Assembly: GCA_031548365.1 (NCBI GenBank)
Contig: JAVBRD010000004.1
Location: 1-37,107, forward strand
Source: JAVBRD01 sp031548365
GTDB taxonomy: Bacteria > Bacillota > Clostridia > Christensenellales > UBA1750
Direction: 5' to 3'
DNA length: 37,107 nucleotides
Positions within the stretch are counted from its first letter, which is position 1, and the number at the start of each line of letters is the position of its first letter. The notes beneath the pieces are model-generated. The model was not told the DNA's origin. It did no database searches and saw only the letters and a list, made by a program, of their open reading frames with translations. Shown here piece after piece: positions 1 to 7,992 of the stretch. A program made the translations under genes and the position numbers.

Positions 1-191
1 TGGGCCACAAGATCGCGAACCTCGACACGTCGGCGGAGAACCTGCAGGCTGCCGAGAGCCGCATCCGCGACACGGACATGGCGAAGGAAATGACGAAGTT
101 CACCAAGCAGAACATCCTCATCCAGGCCGCCACCGCCATGCTCGCACAGGCCAACCAGGCCCCGCAGAACGTCCTCTCCCTGCTCCGCTAA
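1..191 (+). CDS. hag: Flagellin, C-terminal end (5' truncated by window edge)
   Basis: The last 62 codons of a flagellin, the structural subunit of the flagellar filament, exported through the flagellar type III apparatus. Codons run in frame from base 3. Visible are the typical C-terminal D0/D1 features: AENLQAAESRIRDTDMAKEM, then TKQNILIQAATAMLAQANQ and the terminal QNVLSLLR. This ending is near-universal in flagellins and forms the coiled D0 helix that packs in the filament core. The gene begins outside the window, so its length and variable domain cannot be judged. A strong intrinsic terminator follows 18 bp after the stop, so flagellin is the last gene of its transcript. Family assignment is very secure; the symbol follows Bacillus usage. 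Confidence 0.96.
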   Translation, partial: GHKIANLDTSAENLQAAESRIRDTDMAKEMTKFTKQNILIQAATAMLAQANQAPQNVLSLLR

Positions 192-209
192 TCCCGCTTT
201 GGCATCAAA

Positions 210-237
210 GGCCGCCGGCTCGCGCCGGCGGCCTTTT
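210..237 (+). terminator. Intrinsic terminator of the flagellin gene
   Basis: Perfect 10-bp GC-rich stem, GGCCGCCGGC (210-219) and GCCGGCGGCC (224-233), with a TCGC loop and followed by TTTT. It lies just after the flagellin stop, in the right orientation to end that transcript. Confidence 0.92.
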
Positions 238-289
238 CGCGCGCGCGAAAAGCCCGGGCGCGCCGCGCCCCGGCCCACCCCTGCTTGCG

Positions 290-604
290 TCAGCTCGCGG
301 GGGCGAGCGCCTCCTGCATCCTGACCAAAAACTCGCGCATGGCGTCCATGAACGCCGCGTGCTCCCGCGCGTCCATGCTGGGCGCGAGCAAGAGGCCCCG
401 GCAGCGGTCGAGCGCGGCCTGAGGCATCCACAAAAGCACGCCCTGCCGCATGAGCGCGTGGGCGAGGGAGAGGCAGCCCTCCACAAGATCGGACAGGAGC
501 ACGCGCTCCGCCTTGGGGAGCGCGACGCCCGCGTCGTCCAGATAGTTGTACGCGTCGATCATCGTCGCGGCGAGGCGGTATACGCCCGCGTCATACACGG
601 CCAT
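290..604 (-). CDS. Small hypothetical protein downstream of the UroD-like gene
   Basis: Encodes about 104 residues that I do not recognise. It is probably soluble and helical: alternating hydrophobic and charged segments, no signal peptide, no membrane segment, one Cys. It starts 9 bp after the stop of the UroD-like gene on the same strand, so the two are very likely cotranscribed. An in-frame GTG at 613 directly abuts that stop, but the ATG at 604 has a slightly better purine stretch (AAAGTGAG) about 8 nt upstream and is preferred. The gene is convergent with flagellin. Its size and position recall small helical proteins near flagellin genes, but no motif supports a flagellar role. Confidence 0.7.
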   Translation of the reverse strand: MAVYDAGVYRLAATMIDAYNYLDDAGVALPKAERVLLSDLVEGCLSLAHALMRQGVLLWMPQAALDRCRGLLLAPSMDAREHAAFMDAMREFLVRMQEALAPAS

Positions 605-613
605 GCGTCTCAC

Positions 614-1744
614 TCACTTTAAGCCAAACATTTTTTCCTTGAGGTCGAGATAGTACAGGTAGTTCTCCACGGAGACGTCGGGCGGGCAGCGGTGGTCGCA
701 GAAGGGGATGTACCCGCCGCGCGCGACGTAGGGCTCAAGCGTCTTCATGTACGCGAGAATGGCGTCCTTGCCCTTGATCATCTGGGTCTTGTCAAAGCCG
801 CCCATGATGCGCAGCGCGCCGGGGTGGGCGTCGAGGAGCTCGCCGGGGTGCGCGCAGCCCATGACCTCGTAGGGGAAGAGGCAGTTGACGCCGCCTTCGA
901 GGAAGTAGGGCATGATGGGGCGCACGTCGCCGTCGCAGTCGATGTACCACAGGTCGATGCCGTGCGCGTGGAGCCGCTTGGAGATGCGCTTGTAGCGCGG
1001 CATGACCACATCGCGGAAAAACGGCACGGAGACGATGGGGCCGTTCTTAAAGCAGATGTCCTCCCAGCCGGAGGCGAAGTCGAACTTGACTTTGCCGAGA
1101 ATCTGGTCCAGCGAGTGCTCGACGAGCACGCAGGCGGTTTCCACGATGTCCTCGACCATGTCGGGGTAGTCGAACATGGCGTAGCACAGGCCCTCGAAGG
1201 TCAGCATGTCGCGCACTTTGCCGATCATGGAGCCGCAGTTGATGCCCAGCGGGTAGTCGCGGTCGTCGGGGTGGCGCTCGAGGATCTTCGCGACGTCCAC
1301 GACGCGGCTGGGGTCTTTGACATTGAAGCGCTCTTCCTTGACGCGCTTCCAGTCCTCGGGGGTGACGATGGACGCCTTGGTGTAGTGCGGGATGGTGGAG
1401 TGGCCGTCTTTGGGCATTTCGGCGAGCAATCCGTCGCCATTGATGATGGTCTTGGTGGTCGCCGTCTCGGAAACGACCTTGCCCTCAAACGCGGGCGACA
1501 TCCAGAGCCGCCCGCCCGCCGTGTGGATCGGGTCGAAGTTGAAAAACACGTCGGCCTGAGCGTTGTTTGTGATACCGTTATCCACGAAAATGGACCACTC
1601 GGTGAAATTCTCATCCCAGTAGCCAAACTCCATATTGAATGAGCGGTCAACGCTCTGCCAGTGCATTTGGCGATTAAAGCGCTCGCGCGCCGTCATGGTT
1701 CCCTTCCAGGCCGGGCGTATCGGTTTGATTGTGGCTTGATCCAT
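614..1744 (-). CDS. Uroporphyrinogen decarboxylase-like (UroD/MtaA superfamily) protein
   Basis: Encodes 376 residues with the (beta/alpha)8 layout of the UroD superfamily, including cobalamin-dependent methyltransferases such as MtaA. N-terminal TARERFNRQMHWQSVDR matches the common opening of uncharacterised UroD-like proteins. Further on come DFASGWEDICFKNGP (around 235-250), the substrate-side strand YIDCDGDVRPIMPYFLEGGVN, and CDHRCPPDV near the end. Cys/His in the last two could bind zinc as in methyltransferase members. Anaerobic Firmicutes carry many such paralogs, mostly in methyl transfer or demethylation rather than heme synthesis, and no heme gene is nearby. It has its own promoter back-to-back with that of metA and probably shares a transcript with the small gene at 290-604. 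Superfamily is secure; substrate unknown. Confidence 0.85.
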   Translation of the reverse strand: MDQATIKPIRPAWKGTMTARERFNRQMHWQSVDRSFNMEFGYWDENFTEWSIFVDNGITNNAQADVFFNFDPIHTAGGRLWMSPAFEGKVVSETATTKTIINGDGLLAEMPKDGHSTIPHYTKASIVTPEDWKRVKEERFNVKDPSRVVDVAKILERHPDDRDYPLGINCGSMIGKVRDMLTFEGLCYAMFDYPDMVEDIVETACVLVEHSLDQILGKVKFDFASGWEDICFKNGPIVSVPFFRDVVMPRYKRISKRLHAHGIDLWYIDCDGDVRPIMPYFLEGGVNCLFPYEVMGCAHPGELLDAHPGALRIMGGFDKTQMIKGKDAILAYMKTLEPYVARGGYIPFCDHRCPPDVSVENYLYYLDLKEKMFGLK

Positions 1745-1770
1745 CTCAGGTCACCCCCCGTTTTTTGGAC

Positions 1771-1798
1771 ATTATACCATAGATTCTTCCGATGACAA
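1771..1798 (-). promoter_or_regulatory. Promoter of the UroD-like gene
   Basis: On the minus strand: -35 TTGTCA (1793-1798), 16-bp spacer, perfect -10 TATAAT (1771-1776), 26 bp upstream of the ATG. Five of six -35 bases match the sigma-A consensus. It sits back-to-back with the metA promoter; the two -35 boxes are only 5 bp apart. Confidence 0.7.
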
Positions 1799-1803
1799 AC
1801 CCC

Positions 1804-1832
1804 TGTACACGCCACGCGCGGAAAGGTATAAT
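1804..1832 (+). promoter_or_regulatory. Promoter of metA
   Basis: -35 TGTACA (1804-1809), 17-bp spacer, perfect -10 TATAAT (1827-1832), followed by a ribosome binding site AGGAG around 1868 and the ATG at 1881. The roughly 40-nt leader is too short for a SAM riboswitch or T-box, so methionine control, if present, must act another way. Confidence 0.72.
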
Positions 1833-1880
1833 AATCGAAGACCCAGCGCGCCTTCCGCGCTCGCGAGAGGAGAAACCGCA

Positions 1881-2798
1881 ATGCCAGTCAGAATCCCCAA
1901 CCATTTGCCCGCCGCAAAAACGCTCATGGATGAGAACATTTTTGTGATGACCCAGGCGCGGGCCGAACATCAGGATATACGCCCGCTCAAAATAGCGCTG
2001 CTCAACCTCATGCCCACCAAGGTGGTCACCGAAACGCAGATTCTCCGCCTGATCGGCAACACGCCGCTTCAGGTGGACATGGTTTTCCTAAAAACAGCGA
2101 CGCACCAGTCCAAAAACACCGCACAGGAGCATATGGAGGCGTTCTATAAGACTTTTGACGACATCAAGGATGAAAAATTCGACGGGCTCATCATCACGGG
2201 AGCGCCCGTCGAGCAGATGGTGTTCGAGGAAGTCAATTATTGGCGCGAGCTCACGCGCATCATGGATTGGGCGCAGAAGCACGTCTTTTCCACGTTGTAC
2301 ATCTGCTGGGCCGCGCAGGCCGGGCTCTATTACCGCTACGGCGTGAACAAGCACCCGCTCACCGCCAAGATGTCGGGGGTGTTCGAACACAAGACGCTCC
2401 TGCCCTCCTGCAAGCTGACGCGCGGCTTTGACGACATGTTCTTCGCGCCGCACTCGCGCCACACCGAGGTGCGGCTGGAGGAAATCGCGGCGGTGCCGGA
2501 ACTGAACGTTGTCGCGGTGTCGGATGAGGCGGGCGTGTACCTCGTGGCGAGCAAGGACGGAAAACACATTTTCGCGACGGGTCATTCGGAGTACGACGCA
2601 GACACGCTTCGGCTGGAATACGAGCGCGACACCGGCAAGGGGCTGTCGATCCCCGTGCCGGCGCACTACTTTCCCGACGACGACCCGAGCAAGACGCCGC
2701 GCGTCCGTTGGCGCTCGCACGCGTCCCTGCTGTTCACCAACTGGCTGAATTACTATGTCTATCAGGAGACGCCGTTCGACATCACGCAGATCGGCTAA
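1881..2798 (+). CDS. metA: Homoserine O-acetyltransferase, MetA family
   Basis: Encodes 305 residues, the usual length of MetA/MetAA enzymes, which acylate homoserine at the first committed step of methionine synthesis in the cytosol. The glutamine-amidotransferase-like fold is clear: catalytic Cys142 in YICWAAQAGLYYRYG, and His235/Glu237 in ATGHSEYD. Residue 111 is Glu (TGAPVEQMVFEEVNYW). In this family Glu111 goes with acetyl-CoA use and Gly111 with succinyl-CoA, so I infer an acetyltransferase despite the historical succinyltransferase name. The start is supported by MPVRIPNHLPA, the family's standard opening, and AGGAG upstream. It is monocistronic, with its own promoter and a terminator overlapping the convergent spoIIE end. 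A MalY-like lyase 6 kb away could act later in the same pathway. Confidence 0.96.
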   Translation: MPVRIPNHLPAAKTLMDENIFVMTQARAEHQDIRPLKIALLNLMPTKVVTETQILRLIGNTPLQVDMVFLKTATHQSKNTAQEHMEAFYKTFDDIKDEKFDGLIITGAPVEQMVFEEVNYWRELTRIMDWAQKHVFSTLYICWAAQAGLYYRYGVNKHPLTAKMSGVFEHKTLLPSCKLTRGFDDMFFAPHSRHTEVRLEEIAAVPELNVVAVSDEAGVYLVASKDGKHIFATGHSEYDADTLRLEYERDTGKGLSIPVPAHYFPDDDPSKTPRVRWRSHASLLFTNWLNYYVYQETPFDITQIG

Positions 2799-2827
2799 GC
2801 GGCGCTATCACACGCGCATCGCCTCTT

Positions 2828-5434
2828 CTAAGCGCGCGTCACTGCGCGCTTTTCCTTAGTGTACGCGCGCATAAACCGAGCGCCGTTTCCGCTTGCGGTC
2901 TGCGCGCGAGCCTCGTGCCGTTCTTTGGGTTGCTCGCCCACGATGCGGGTGACGAGCACGGTACGATCGTCGCGCAGAGGGGTCCCGGACTGCTCACCCT
3001 CATCGCGCGCGGCGCTCAGAATGCGTTCGGCCAGTGCTTGCGGGTTGCGCAGATCCGCGCCTTTAAGCGCGCGCCTGAGCCACGCCGCGCTGTCCACGCC
3101 TCCTATGCCATCGCTGACCTGCACGAACACATCGCCGGGCGATAGGTCAACCGTCTCCACCAGGGGCGTGACGTCGCCTATGATCCCCACGGGCAAGGAC
3201 GCCCCGCCTAACTCCGTGACGCTCGTTCCGCTGATGATGACGCCCTTGGCCGCGCCCATGCGCAGCACGCTCGCCTTTTTTCGGTGGAGATCGAACACGC
3301 ACGCGTCCACTGTAGCGTACATCTCCTCCCCGCCGCGCGACAAAAGCAACTCGTTTAAGTCCCTGAGCATGTGCTCGTGATCGGACGCGACGCGCGCCAT
3401 ATCTGTGAGCAGGTTGACCGTGAGCTGGCTCTCGCGCCGCGCAAACGCACCGCTGCCCATGCCGTCGCTCAGCACGGCGAGCATCACACCGTCGCGCAGG
3501 GAGGTGATGCCGTAGCAATCGCCCGACGCGCCGTCGTCCGCGCTCAAAGACGCCGCGCCGATCACGCACGAGATAGCAGGCCGCTCAAGATAGGTTTTGC
3601 GGCACGAGCAGCCGGACGACATCGCGCACCGCGCATCCGCGGGTGCGATGCGAAGCCCCGTGACCTGCTCAATCGCGCGCGCCACGCGCATGGAACACTC
3701 ACCTCGTCCCCCGCAAGAAAGACGCTCCACGGTGACGCTCAATCTCCCGTCCGCTCTTGACGCAGCGACGCTCTGCACACGGACTCCCGCAGTGGTCAGC
3801 CCGTCGCGGATTTCCGCCGACAAGTCAATGTCGGGCACGGCGACTCCCTTTCCGGACGTTCTGAGCGCTTCAATCTCGCCCGACACCGCGCAGAGCCGCC
3901 GCGCGAGGCACGCAGCTCCCTGGCGCGCAACGGCTGTACGCCGTTTTTTTTCGTCCTCGATCCGCATAGCCGCGCGCATGACCTGGGCGAGCTCACCCGG
4001 ACGCAGGCACTCCTTGCGTATCCAAGCTGGAACCGCGATGAGCGTATCCGTCGAAGATTCCGCTTCCTGAAAAATAGCATCGTGGATCCTGAGTGTGCCG
4101 GCCAGACGCTCCTCGGAAAAACACTCTCCCCGCCATGAACAGCTCGCGCACGCGCGGCGCGCTTCCTCAAACGCCCGCAAGCGAACGTGCGTTTCGCCCT
4201 TTTCTACGTCCCACACGCCTTCGGCAAGGCTTTTTCCCATGCGTGCGTACGCCTCCGACATCGCGCGCATCATGTCGCCTACTTTTTCGCCCACGTACGC
4301 GGCGGCCTCTCCATCGCGAGAGATACGCTGGTGCCGCCCGTCGAAAAACTCGCGCAGGAGGACGAGCACGTCCCTGGGCAGCATGAGGTACATCACCATC
4401 GCGATCGCCATGTCGATCACGGGCAGCGCAGACGTAAGCCCTGGCGTGAGCGCCGCACACAGCCCGACACCGAGCGCGCTGCCAATCACAACGCCGATTC
4501 GCCAGCGCTTCATACAGCCGCCCACGACGCCACCGAGCGCCAGCGCGCCCGTCATGGACGCCGCGTGCACGGGCGAGGATAGGAACGCCGAGCCGTCAAA
4601 CCCGCCAAGCACCATGAGCGCACCCAGCATCGCACCGGTCGCCGCTCCGCCCGGAGCGCCGGCCAGCGTAGCCGCGATGAGCGCGGCGTAGTAGATAAGC
4701 GTGCGCACCGGTGAAAACAGCCCAAACCGCACATCGCTGAGACCTGTGAGCAGGAACGCGGTGATCAGGACAACACACACCATTTCCTCCGTGGTCGCGG
4801 TTGTCGTCCGCCCGCGGGCGAGAGCGCCGATCGCGCGGTCGGCGGCAAACGCGAGCGCGCCGGCGAGCGCGGCTCCCGTCGTGGCGATAAACAGGTCATA
4901 CGGCAGACGCGCGGAGAGCGCGAGCGCGGCGATGAGCCACACAACGGCGGCGATCAGCGCATCCCGAACCACGCTCTGATCCACATGGAAGCGGTTGAGC
5001 GCGGTCTGCACGCCCAGCGCGAGCGCGCCGGAGAGCGCGGGGGCGAACGCCGAAGGGCCTTCCCCCACGCGGGTCAGCCCGCCAACCGCGGCGCCCGCGA
5101 CCACGGCCAACGGCGAGATCTCGTGCCGAACACCCACCGCCGTGGCTGCCGCCACTGCGGGCGACGCGCCCGAAACCCAAACCGAGCGACCCAGGAGCAG
5201 TCCTGCGGCGAACCCCACGCCGTACCGCGCGATCATCGCCTTGACCGGCTCTGCGGCGAACGCGCCGAACACTTTGACCGCCGAGGTGCAGGCGACGGTT
5301 TTTTCCTGCAACATATTTGGCTCGCGCGGCGTTTTTATGGCAACGCCATTGCGGCGTATCGGCGCCGCGGATCGCGTATGAACAAACCTGACCGTGAGTT
5401 TTCTCTTGCGCCTGAACAGTTTTGACATCAGCAT
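2828..5434 (-). CDS. spoIIE: Stage II sporulation protein E (PP2C phosphatase)
   Basis: Encodes 868 residues, close to the roughly 830 of Bacillus SpoIIE. SpoIIE sits at the asymmetric septum and dephosphorylates SpoIIAA-P, releasing sigma-F in the forespore. Layout: a basic N-terminus, a long polytopic membrane region (about residues 55-350, many Ala/Gly/Val-rich helices), a cytosolic linker with Cys clusters (ACASCSWRGEC), and a C-terminal PP2C domain in the last 245 residues. Metal-binding aspartates appear in AVLSDGMGSG and QVSDGIGG, and DDRTVLVTRI near the end is the PP2C tail. It shows that the organism belongs to a spore-forming lineage. The ATG at 5434 has GAGGGGG about 9 nt upstream. 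No clear Spo0A box was found upstream. Confidence 0.95.
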   Translation of the reverse strand: MLMSKLFRRKRKLTVRFVHTRSAAPIRRNGVAIKTPREPNMLQEKTVACTSAVKVFGAFAAEPVKAMIARYGVGFAAGLLLGRSVWVSGASPAVAAATAVGVRHEISPLAVVAGAAVGGLTRVGEGPSAFAPALSGALALGVQTALNRFHVDQSVVRDALIAAVVWLIAALALSARLPYDLFIATTGAALAGALAFAADRAIGALARGRTTTATTEEMVCVVLITAFLLTGLSDVRFGLFSPVRTLIYYAALIAATLAGAPGGAATGAMLGALMVLGGFDGSAFLSSPVHAASMTGALALGGVVGGCMKRWRIGVVIGSALGVGLCAALTPGLTSALPVIDMAIAMVMYLMLPRDVLVLLREFFDGRHQRISRDGEAAAYVGEKVGDMMRAMSEAYARMGKSLAEGVWDVEKGETHVRLRAFEEARRACASCSWRGECFSEERLAGTLRIHDAIFQEAESSTDTLIAVPAWIRKECLRPGELAQVMRAAMRIEDEKKRRTAVARQGAACLARRLCAVSGEIEALRTSGKGVAVPDIDLSAEIRDGLTTAGVRVQSVAASRADGRLSVTVERLSCGGRGECSMRVARAIEQVTGLRIAPADARCAMSSGCSCRKTYLERPAISCVIGAASLSADDGASGDCYGITSLRDGVMLAVLSDGMGSGAFARRESQLTVNLLTDMARVASDHEHMLRDLNELLLSRGGEEMYATVDACVFDLHRKKASVLRMGAAKGVIISGTSVTELGGASLPVGIIGDVTPLVETVDLSPGDVFVQVSDGIGGVDSAAWLRRALKGADLRNPQALAERILSAARDEGEQSGTPLRDDRTVLVTRIVGEQPKERHEARAQTASGNGARFMRAYTKEKRAVTRA
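2831..2857 (+). terminator. metA terminator overlapping the spoIIE 3' end
   Basis: AGCGCGC (2831-2837) pairs with GCGCGCT (2844-2850) around a 6-nt loop, then TTTCCTT. It lies 33 bp after metA, inside the last codons of the convergent spoIIE, so terminator and coding sequence share bases. Confidence 0.7.
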
Positions 5435-5650
5435 GGCCCGCGCCCCCTCGCTCTAGCTGCATTGTACATTTGTGCAGCCATAGCGCCTGTCGCCCTGACG
5501 CGCGAGAAATGGCAACCGAACGCCATCATTCACAAAACCGTTGTTCGCGCGCGTTCCGTTTCGAACGGTTCGGAATTTTCGCGGGTGTACACATCCGCTG
5601 CTTGGTGGTATAATAGTTTTGGCTATGTATAGTTTGGAGGGAACAGCGGC
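5435..5650. other. Intergenic region between spoIIE and the carboxypeptidase gene
   Basis: This 216-bp divergent spacer carries the carboxypeptidase promoter. Upstream of that promoter's -35 lies an imperfect palindrome at 5554-5575: TTCCG, a core, then CGGAA, with an inner CCGTT/AACGG pair. It could be an operator. For spoIIE, a TACAAT box (minus strand, 5461-5466) is a possible -10 without a convincing -35. Confidence 0.45.
5586..5614 (+). promoter_or_regulatory. Promoter of the D,D-carboxypeptidase gene
   Basis: -35 TGTACA (5586-5591), 17-bp spacer, -10 TATAAT (5609-5614). It sits 37 bp upstream of the TTG start and has the same -35 as metA. The sequence looks sigma-A-like, not sigma-F/G-like, so the gene is probably vegetative. 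Confidence 0.75.
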
Positions 5651-7162
5651 TTGAACAAACGATTTATGTGGGCGAAAGCGGTCATCGCGGCAATCGTCGT
5701 GTGCATGATGATTCAGCCCGCGTTAGCCTCATCATCCACGCCAGCATCGAGCGCGACGCCAAGGCCATCCGCCTCACCCCGGCCAACAGCCACGCCCAGA
5801 CCAACCACCGCGCCAAAGCCGACCAAGGCTAAGCCGGCAGACTCGGTGGATACATACAGCGGCGGCACGCTCAAAGCGGGCCATCTTTACGCGCAATGCG
5901 CGGTGCTCATGGACGCGAAAAGCGGTAAAATATTGTTCGAGAAGAACCCGGATAAGCTGATGTACCCCGCGAGCATCACAAAACTGCTCACGGCGCTTGT
6001 TGTGCTTGAGAACTGCTCTCTTGACGACGTTGTTACCGTGACAAAGGCCGCCACGAATGTCGAACCCACCATCATCGGTCTCTCCGAGGGCGAGCAGCTC
6101 TCACTCAAGGATCTGATGTACGGTATGCTCATGAAGAGCGGCAACGACGCGGCCATCGCGCTCGCGGTACATACGGCGGGCTCCGTCGAAGAGTTTTCTA
6201 AGCTCATGAATGAAAAGGCCGAGTCTCTCGGCGCGCACAATTCCAACTTCGCAAACCCCAACGGCCTTAACAACACAAAGCACTACACCACCGCCTCCGA
6301 TTACGCCCTCATCGCGCGCGAGGCCGCGAAAAACGAAGTCATCCGCGACGCTTGTAAAACGCTGGTTTACACCATCGACCCGACCAACAAGGCAGGCAGG
6401 CGCACCGTGGAGAACACCAACGAGTTTTTGCATGATTCCGGAAAGGCGGCCCATTACGAATACGGTCTCGGCATGAAGACGGGCTACACGAGCGACGCCG
6501 CGTACACTTATGCCGGATTGGCTGAAAAGGACGGCATCACACTCGTCTCGGTCGTGCTTGGATCCTCAAAGGCGGGCAAGTGGGCGGACACGGCGCTGAT
6601 GATGGATTACGGCTTTGACATGTTCACCACCGTCAATCTCGTCACGCTGTACAACGAAAAAAAACCAACCGTGACCATTGAGGACGCAGCGGACGACGAC
6701 CCCTCGCAGGGTGTTCTGGAGCTATCGCTTCACAACCCGGATGCGGCGGATTTGACCGGTTTTCAGATCAACAAGGACGACAAAGCCGGCATCCAGGACG
6801 GTTTTTCGCGCCAGATGGTACTCAATATCGACCAGGGCAGTCTCAGGGCTCCCATTCTAGAGGGCGCGCCACTCGGCACGATGTCCTACACTTTTCAGGG
6901 GCAAACCGTGGAGGCGCAACTCGTCGCATCGCGCAACGTCAAACAGAAAGTGGTCTTCGCCGCGCCCGGTATCCTCCAGCGCATTGAGGGAAACGCGGCC
7001 ATCAAGAGCGACGATACCATTTCCAAAATGTGGTGGATTGTGCTGCTCCCACTGGCTGGCATCGCTTTGCTCGCGGCGAGTTTTGTGGCGGAGCGCGCCA
7101 AGCGCAGCCGCCGCACCAGCTCTTATTCCCGCTATTTCTCCACGCGCAAGACGCGTTACTGA
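5651..7162 (+). CDS. D-alanyl-D-alanine carboxypeptidase (DacF/PBP5 type)
   Basis: Encodes 503 residues of peptidase family S11, which trims the terminal D-Ala from peptidoglycan stem peptides outside the membrane. A signal peptide (about 1-27, ending PALASSS) is followed by a low-complexity Ser/Thr/Pro linker (about 28-65) that may cross the wall. The S11 motifs follow in order: SITK (in YPASITKLLTALVVLEN), SGN (KSGNDAAIALAV), KTG (MKTGYTSDAAY). A beta-rich C-terminal domain leads to a membrane segment, WWIVLLPLAGIALLAASFV, with a basic tail that anchors the enzyme. The start is TTG with GGAGGG 9 nt upstream. A terminator follows, so the gene is probably transcribed alone. Longer than typical PBP5 because of the linker and anchor. 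Bacillus DacF is sporulation-specific; the promoter here does not show that, so I give no symbol. Confidence 0.94.
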   Translation: MNKRFMWAKAVIAAIVVCMMIQPALASSSTPASSATPRPSASPRPTATPRPTTAPKPTKAKPADSVDTYSGGTLKAGHLYAQCAVLMDAKSGKILFEKNPDKLMYPASITKLLTALVVLENCSLDDVVTVTKAATNVEPTIIGLSEGEQLSLKDLMYGMLMKSGNDAAIALAVHTAGSVEEFSKLMNEKAESLGAHNSNFANPNGLNNTKHYTTASDYALIAREAAKNEVIRDACKTLVYTIDPTNKAGRRTVENTNEFLHDSGKAAHYEYGLGMKTGYTSDAAYTYAGLAEKDGITLVSVVLGSSKAGKWADTALMMDYGFDMFTTVNLVTLYNEKKPTVTIEDAADDDPSQGVLELSLHNPDAADLTGFQINKDDKAGIQDGFSRQMVLNIDQGSLRAPILEGAPLGTMSYTFQGQTVEAQLVASRNVKQKVVFAAPGILQRIEGNAAIKSDDTISKMWWIVLLPLAGIALLAASFVAERAKRSRRTSSYSRYFSTRKTRY

Positions 7163-7189
7163 TCAGCAAAGACCCCTGAGAGCACATAG

Positions 7190-7218
7190 AGGTTGCCCGA
7201 TCAGCGGGCGACCTTTTT
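7190..7218 (+). terminator. Intrinsic terminator after the carboxypeptidase gene
   Basis: AGGTTGCCCG (7190-7199) pairs with CGGGCGACCT (7205-7214), with one T-G wobble and a 5-nt loop; the run of T extends to 7218. The next gene's ribosome binding site begins only 12 bp later, so that gene must rely on read-through or on a promoter I could not identify. Confidence 0.88.
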
Positions 7219-7242
7219 CATGCCCGATTGGAGAGTGATCGT

Positions 7243-7992
7243 GTGCACGAATCGTATGAGCGTATATACCCGGGTTCTGACACGATGGTCGTGTTTGTGC
7301 ACGGGCTGATCGGCAGCCCGGATCAATTCAAGGATTTCGCGGACGCCGCACACGAGCGTGGATGCTCGGTTTCGGCGCTTCTCCTGCCGGGGCACGGCGG
7401 CACCGCGAGGGACTTCACGGCGCACGGTTTGCCCGATTGGGAGGCGCACCTTGACGCCGAGCTTCTGCGGATTGCTTCCGGACACGAAAATGTAATCGTT
7501 ATCGGCCACTCAATCGGCGGGTTGCTTGCTCTGAACGCGAGCCTTTGCGGCAGGAACCGCATCAAAGGCGTGATGCTGATCGCGTCACCGCTTCGGCTCC
7601 GCTGCTCTCCACGCCCGGTGTGGACGGGCCTGAGGCTGAGCCTTTACTCGCGCGGCGGGGGCGAAATACTCGAGGCGTACAGGAGATCGGGAAGTGTGTC
7701 TTCCGCAAGCATCCTCAGCTATCTGCTGTGGACGCGGCAGTACATGGACGTTTTCAAGCTGATCGCGAAGACCAGAAAGAATCTCGCGCGAATCACCGTT
7801 CCGGTCGTTGCCATCAACTCGAAGAAGGATGAAACAAGCTCTTTTTCAAGCCTTGCCATACTTGAAAAAGAGCTTGTTAACGCCAAATTCAAGGCAATCT
7901 CCTTGTGCGATTCGTGGCACGCCTACTTCTCGCCGGGGGAAAGAGACATCATACGCCTGGAAATGCTGGGGTTGATCGATTTCTGTTCATAG
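7243..7992 (+). CDS. Alpha/beta hydrolase (carboxylesterase / monoacylglycerol lipase-like)
   Basis: Encodes 249 residues with the full alpha/beta-hydrolase triad: oxyanion region VVFVHGLIGSPDQFKDF, nucleophile Ser in VIGHSIGGLLAL, acid Asp in NSKKDETSSF, and His in CDSWHAYF near the C-terminus. Length and motifs resemble small cytosolic carboxylesterases such as Est30; the substrate is probably a short or medium acyl ester, which the sequence cannot settle. I prefer the GTG at 7243, which has GGAGAG 7 nt upstream; a TTG at 7228 is in frame but has no ribosome binding site. It sits between a terminator and a convergent lyase gene, so it is probably expressed at low level or by read-through. 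Confidence 0.88.
   Translation: MHESYERIYPGSDTMVVFVHGLIGSPDQFKDFADAAHERGCSVSALLLPGHGGTARDFTAHGLPDWEAHLDAELLRIASGHENVIVIGHSIGGLLALNASLCGRNRIKGVMLIASPLRLRCSPRPVWTGLRLSLYSRGGGEILEAYRRSGSVSSASILSYLLWTRQYMDVFKLIAKTRKNLARITVPVVAINSKKDETSSFSSLAILEKELVNAKFKAISLCDSWHAYFSPGERDIIRLEMLGLIDFCS

Noticed and set aside
692..1642. 316-residue open frame on the plus strand
   Set aside because: It is entirely antisense to the UroD-like gene, with shadow-type His/Asp/Val-rich composition, no domain motif and no ribosome binding site; a product of high GC.
614..1744. Heme-pathway uroporphyrinogen decarboxylase (hemE)
   Set aside because: N-terminal and active-site sequences differ from HemE and there are no heme genes nearby; a UroD-like paralog fits better.
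1833..1880. SAM riboswitch or T-box before metA
   Set aside because: The leader is only about 40 nt after the predicted start, too short, and has no such motif.
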